A program made the position numbers and the translations under genes. From assembly GCA_021827885.1 (NCBI GenBank), contig JAKAUD010000184.1, forward strand, positions 1 through 6,936: DNA of 6,936 nt, in the 5' to 3' direction. Position 1 is the first letter of the stretch, and every line of letters begins with the position of its first letter. Below, piece after piece: positions 6,779-6,936 of the stretch. The notes under the pieces are model-generated. The model saw nothing but the letters and a program-made list of their open reading frames with translations, did not search any database and was not told the DNA's origin. The stretch is from Thermoplasmata archaeon (GTDB taxonomy: Archaea; Thermoplasmatota; Thermoplasmata; Thermoplasmatales; Thermoplasmataceae).

Positions 6779-6792
6779 CTATTTTTTTATAG
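6779..6792 (+). terminator. Terminator after the TPR gene
   Basis: CTATTTTTTTATAG, 12 nt after the TAA at 6765-6767, contains seven consecutive T (6782-6788), flanked by CTAT/ATAG arms. The T-run is a typical archaeal termination signal for plus-strand transcription. Confidence 0.6.
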
Positions 6793-6831
6793 CCTATGGC
6801 GGAAATAGATGGTTGATTCTACCAGACTTTC

Positions 6832-6936
6832 CTAACATGCATTACCCAAATTTCGCAATATATTGGCTTTATCCATCATTTCATCATTGTATGTATCTTC
6901 AGACAATGAATCATCGAGTATCATTTCCGTTGCTTT
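6832..6936 (-). CDS. 3' end of an unidentified ORF, cut by the window edge
   Basis: On the minus strand one frame stays open from the window end to a TAG at 6832-6834, 34 codons, while the other two minus frames stop early. The translation is acidic and helix-prone, with pieces such as MILDDSLSEDTYNDEM and KANILRNLGNAC. I do not recognise a family. It would converge on the TPR gene, which has its own terminator between them. It is short enough to be chance, but the amino-acid composition looks coding. Confidence 0.4.
   Translation of the reverse strand, partial: KATEMILDDSLSEDTYNDEMMDKANILRNLGNAC

Overview
The window reads as a piece of an archaeal chromosome, most likely from the Thermoplasmata (Thermoplasmatales-like). 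The evidence is gene content: archaeal-only or archaeal-type forms of a KEOPS subunit (Pcc1), prefoldin beta, GTP cyclohydrolase MptA, pentameric riboflavin synthase and RibL FAD synthetase, plus an archaeal SRP (7S) RNA. Expression signals agree. Candidate TATA boxes sit about 22-26 nt before the first codon of transcription-unit-initial genes, implying leaderless mRNAs, while internal operon genes carry Shine-Dalgarno (SD) motifs. The exact genus cannot be read from this window.

Positions 1-203 hold only AT-rich sequence with a possible promoter. From 204 to 1679 a tight plus-strand operon encodes Pcc1 (tRNA t6A modification), prefoldin beta (chaperone) and MptA (first step of pterin synthesis). 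It converges on a minus-strand riboflavin/FAD operon (3682 down to 1682) in the order ribB-ribL-ribC-ribH. The two operons share a bidirectional terminator that lies in the 3' ends of both coding regions. The rib operon supplies the C4 unit (RibB), condenses it to lumazine (RibH), dismutates lumazine to riboflavin (RibC) and adenylylates FMN to FAD (RibL). The GTP-derived branch and riboflavin kinase are not here.

A 92-bp divergent intergenic region (3683-3774) separates ribB from a GNAT N-acetyltransferase gene. It contains a 16-bp palindrome next to the ribB TATA box, a candidate operator. The acetyltransferase gene overlaps tail-to-tail with a SAMHD1-like HD-domain phosphohydrolase (5355 down to 4219). 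Immediately upstream of that gene, on the same strand, is an SRP RNA gene of roughly 310 nt (about 5370-5680) whose helices 1, 5 and 8 can be paired by eye. Only about 15 nt separate the RNA 3' end from the HD start codon, and no promoter or T-run terminator is visible between them.

The right end is more AT-rich: a 239-bp non-coding stretch, a seven-repeat TPR protein (5919-6767) with a leaderless promoter and a T-run terminator, and the 3' end of an unidentified minus-strand ORF running off the window. I see no CRISPR array, insertion sequence or tRNA. The least ordinary signals are the SRP RNA-HD gene arrangement, the candidate rib operator, the hairpin around the acetyltransferase SD, and the internally duplicated TPR gene.
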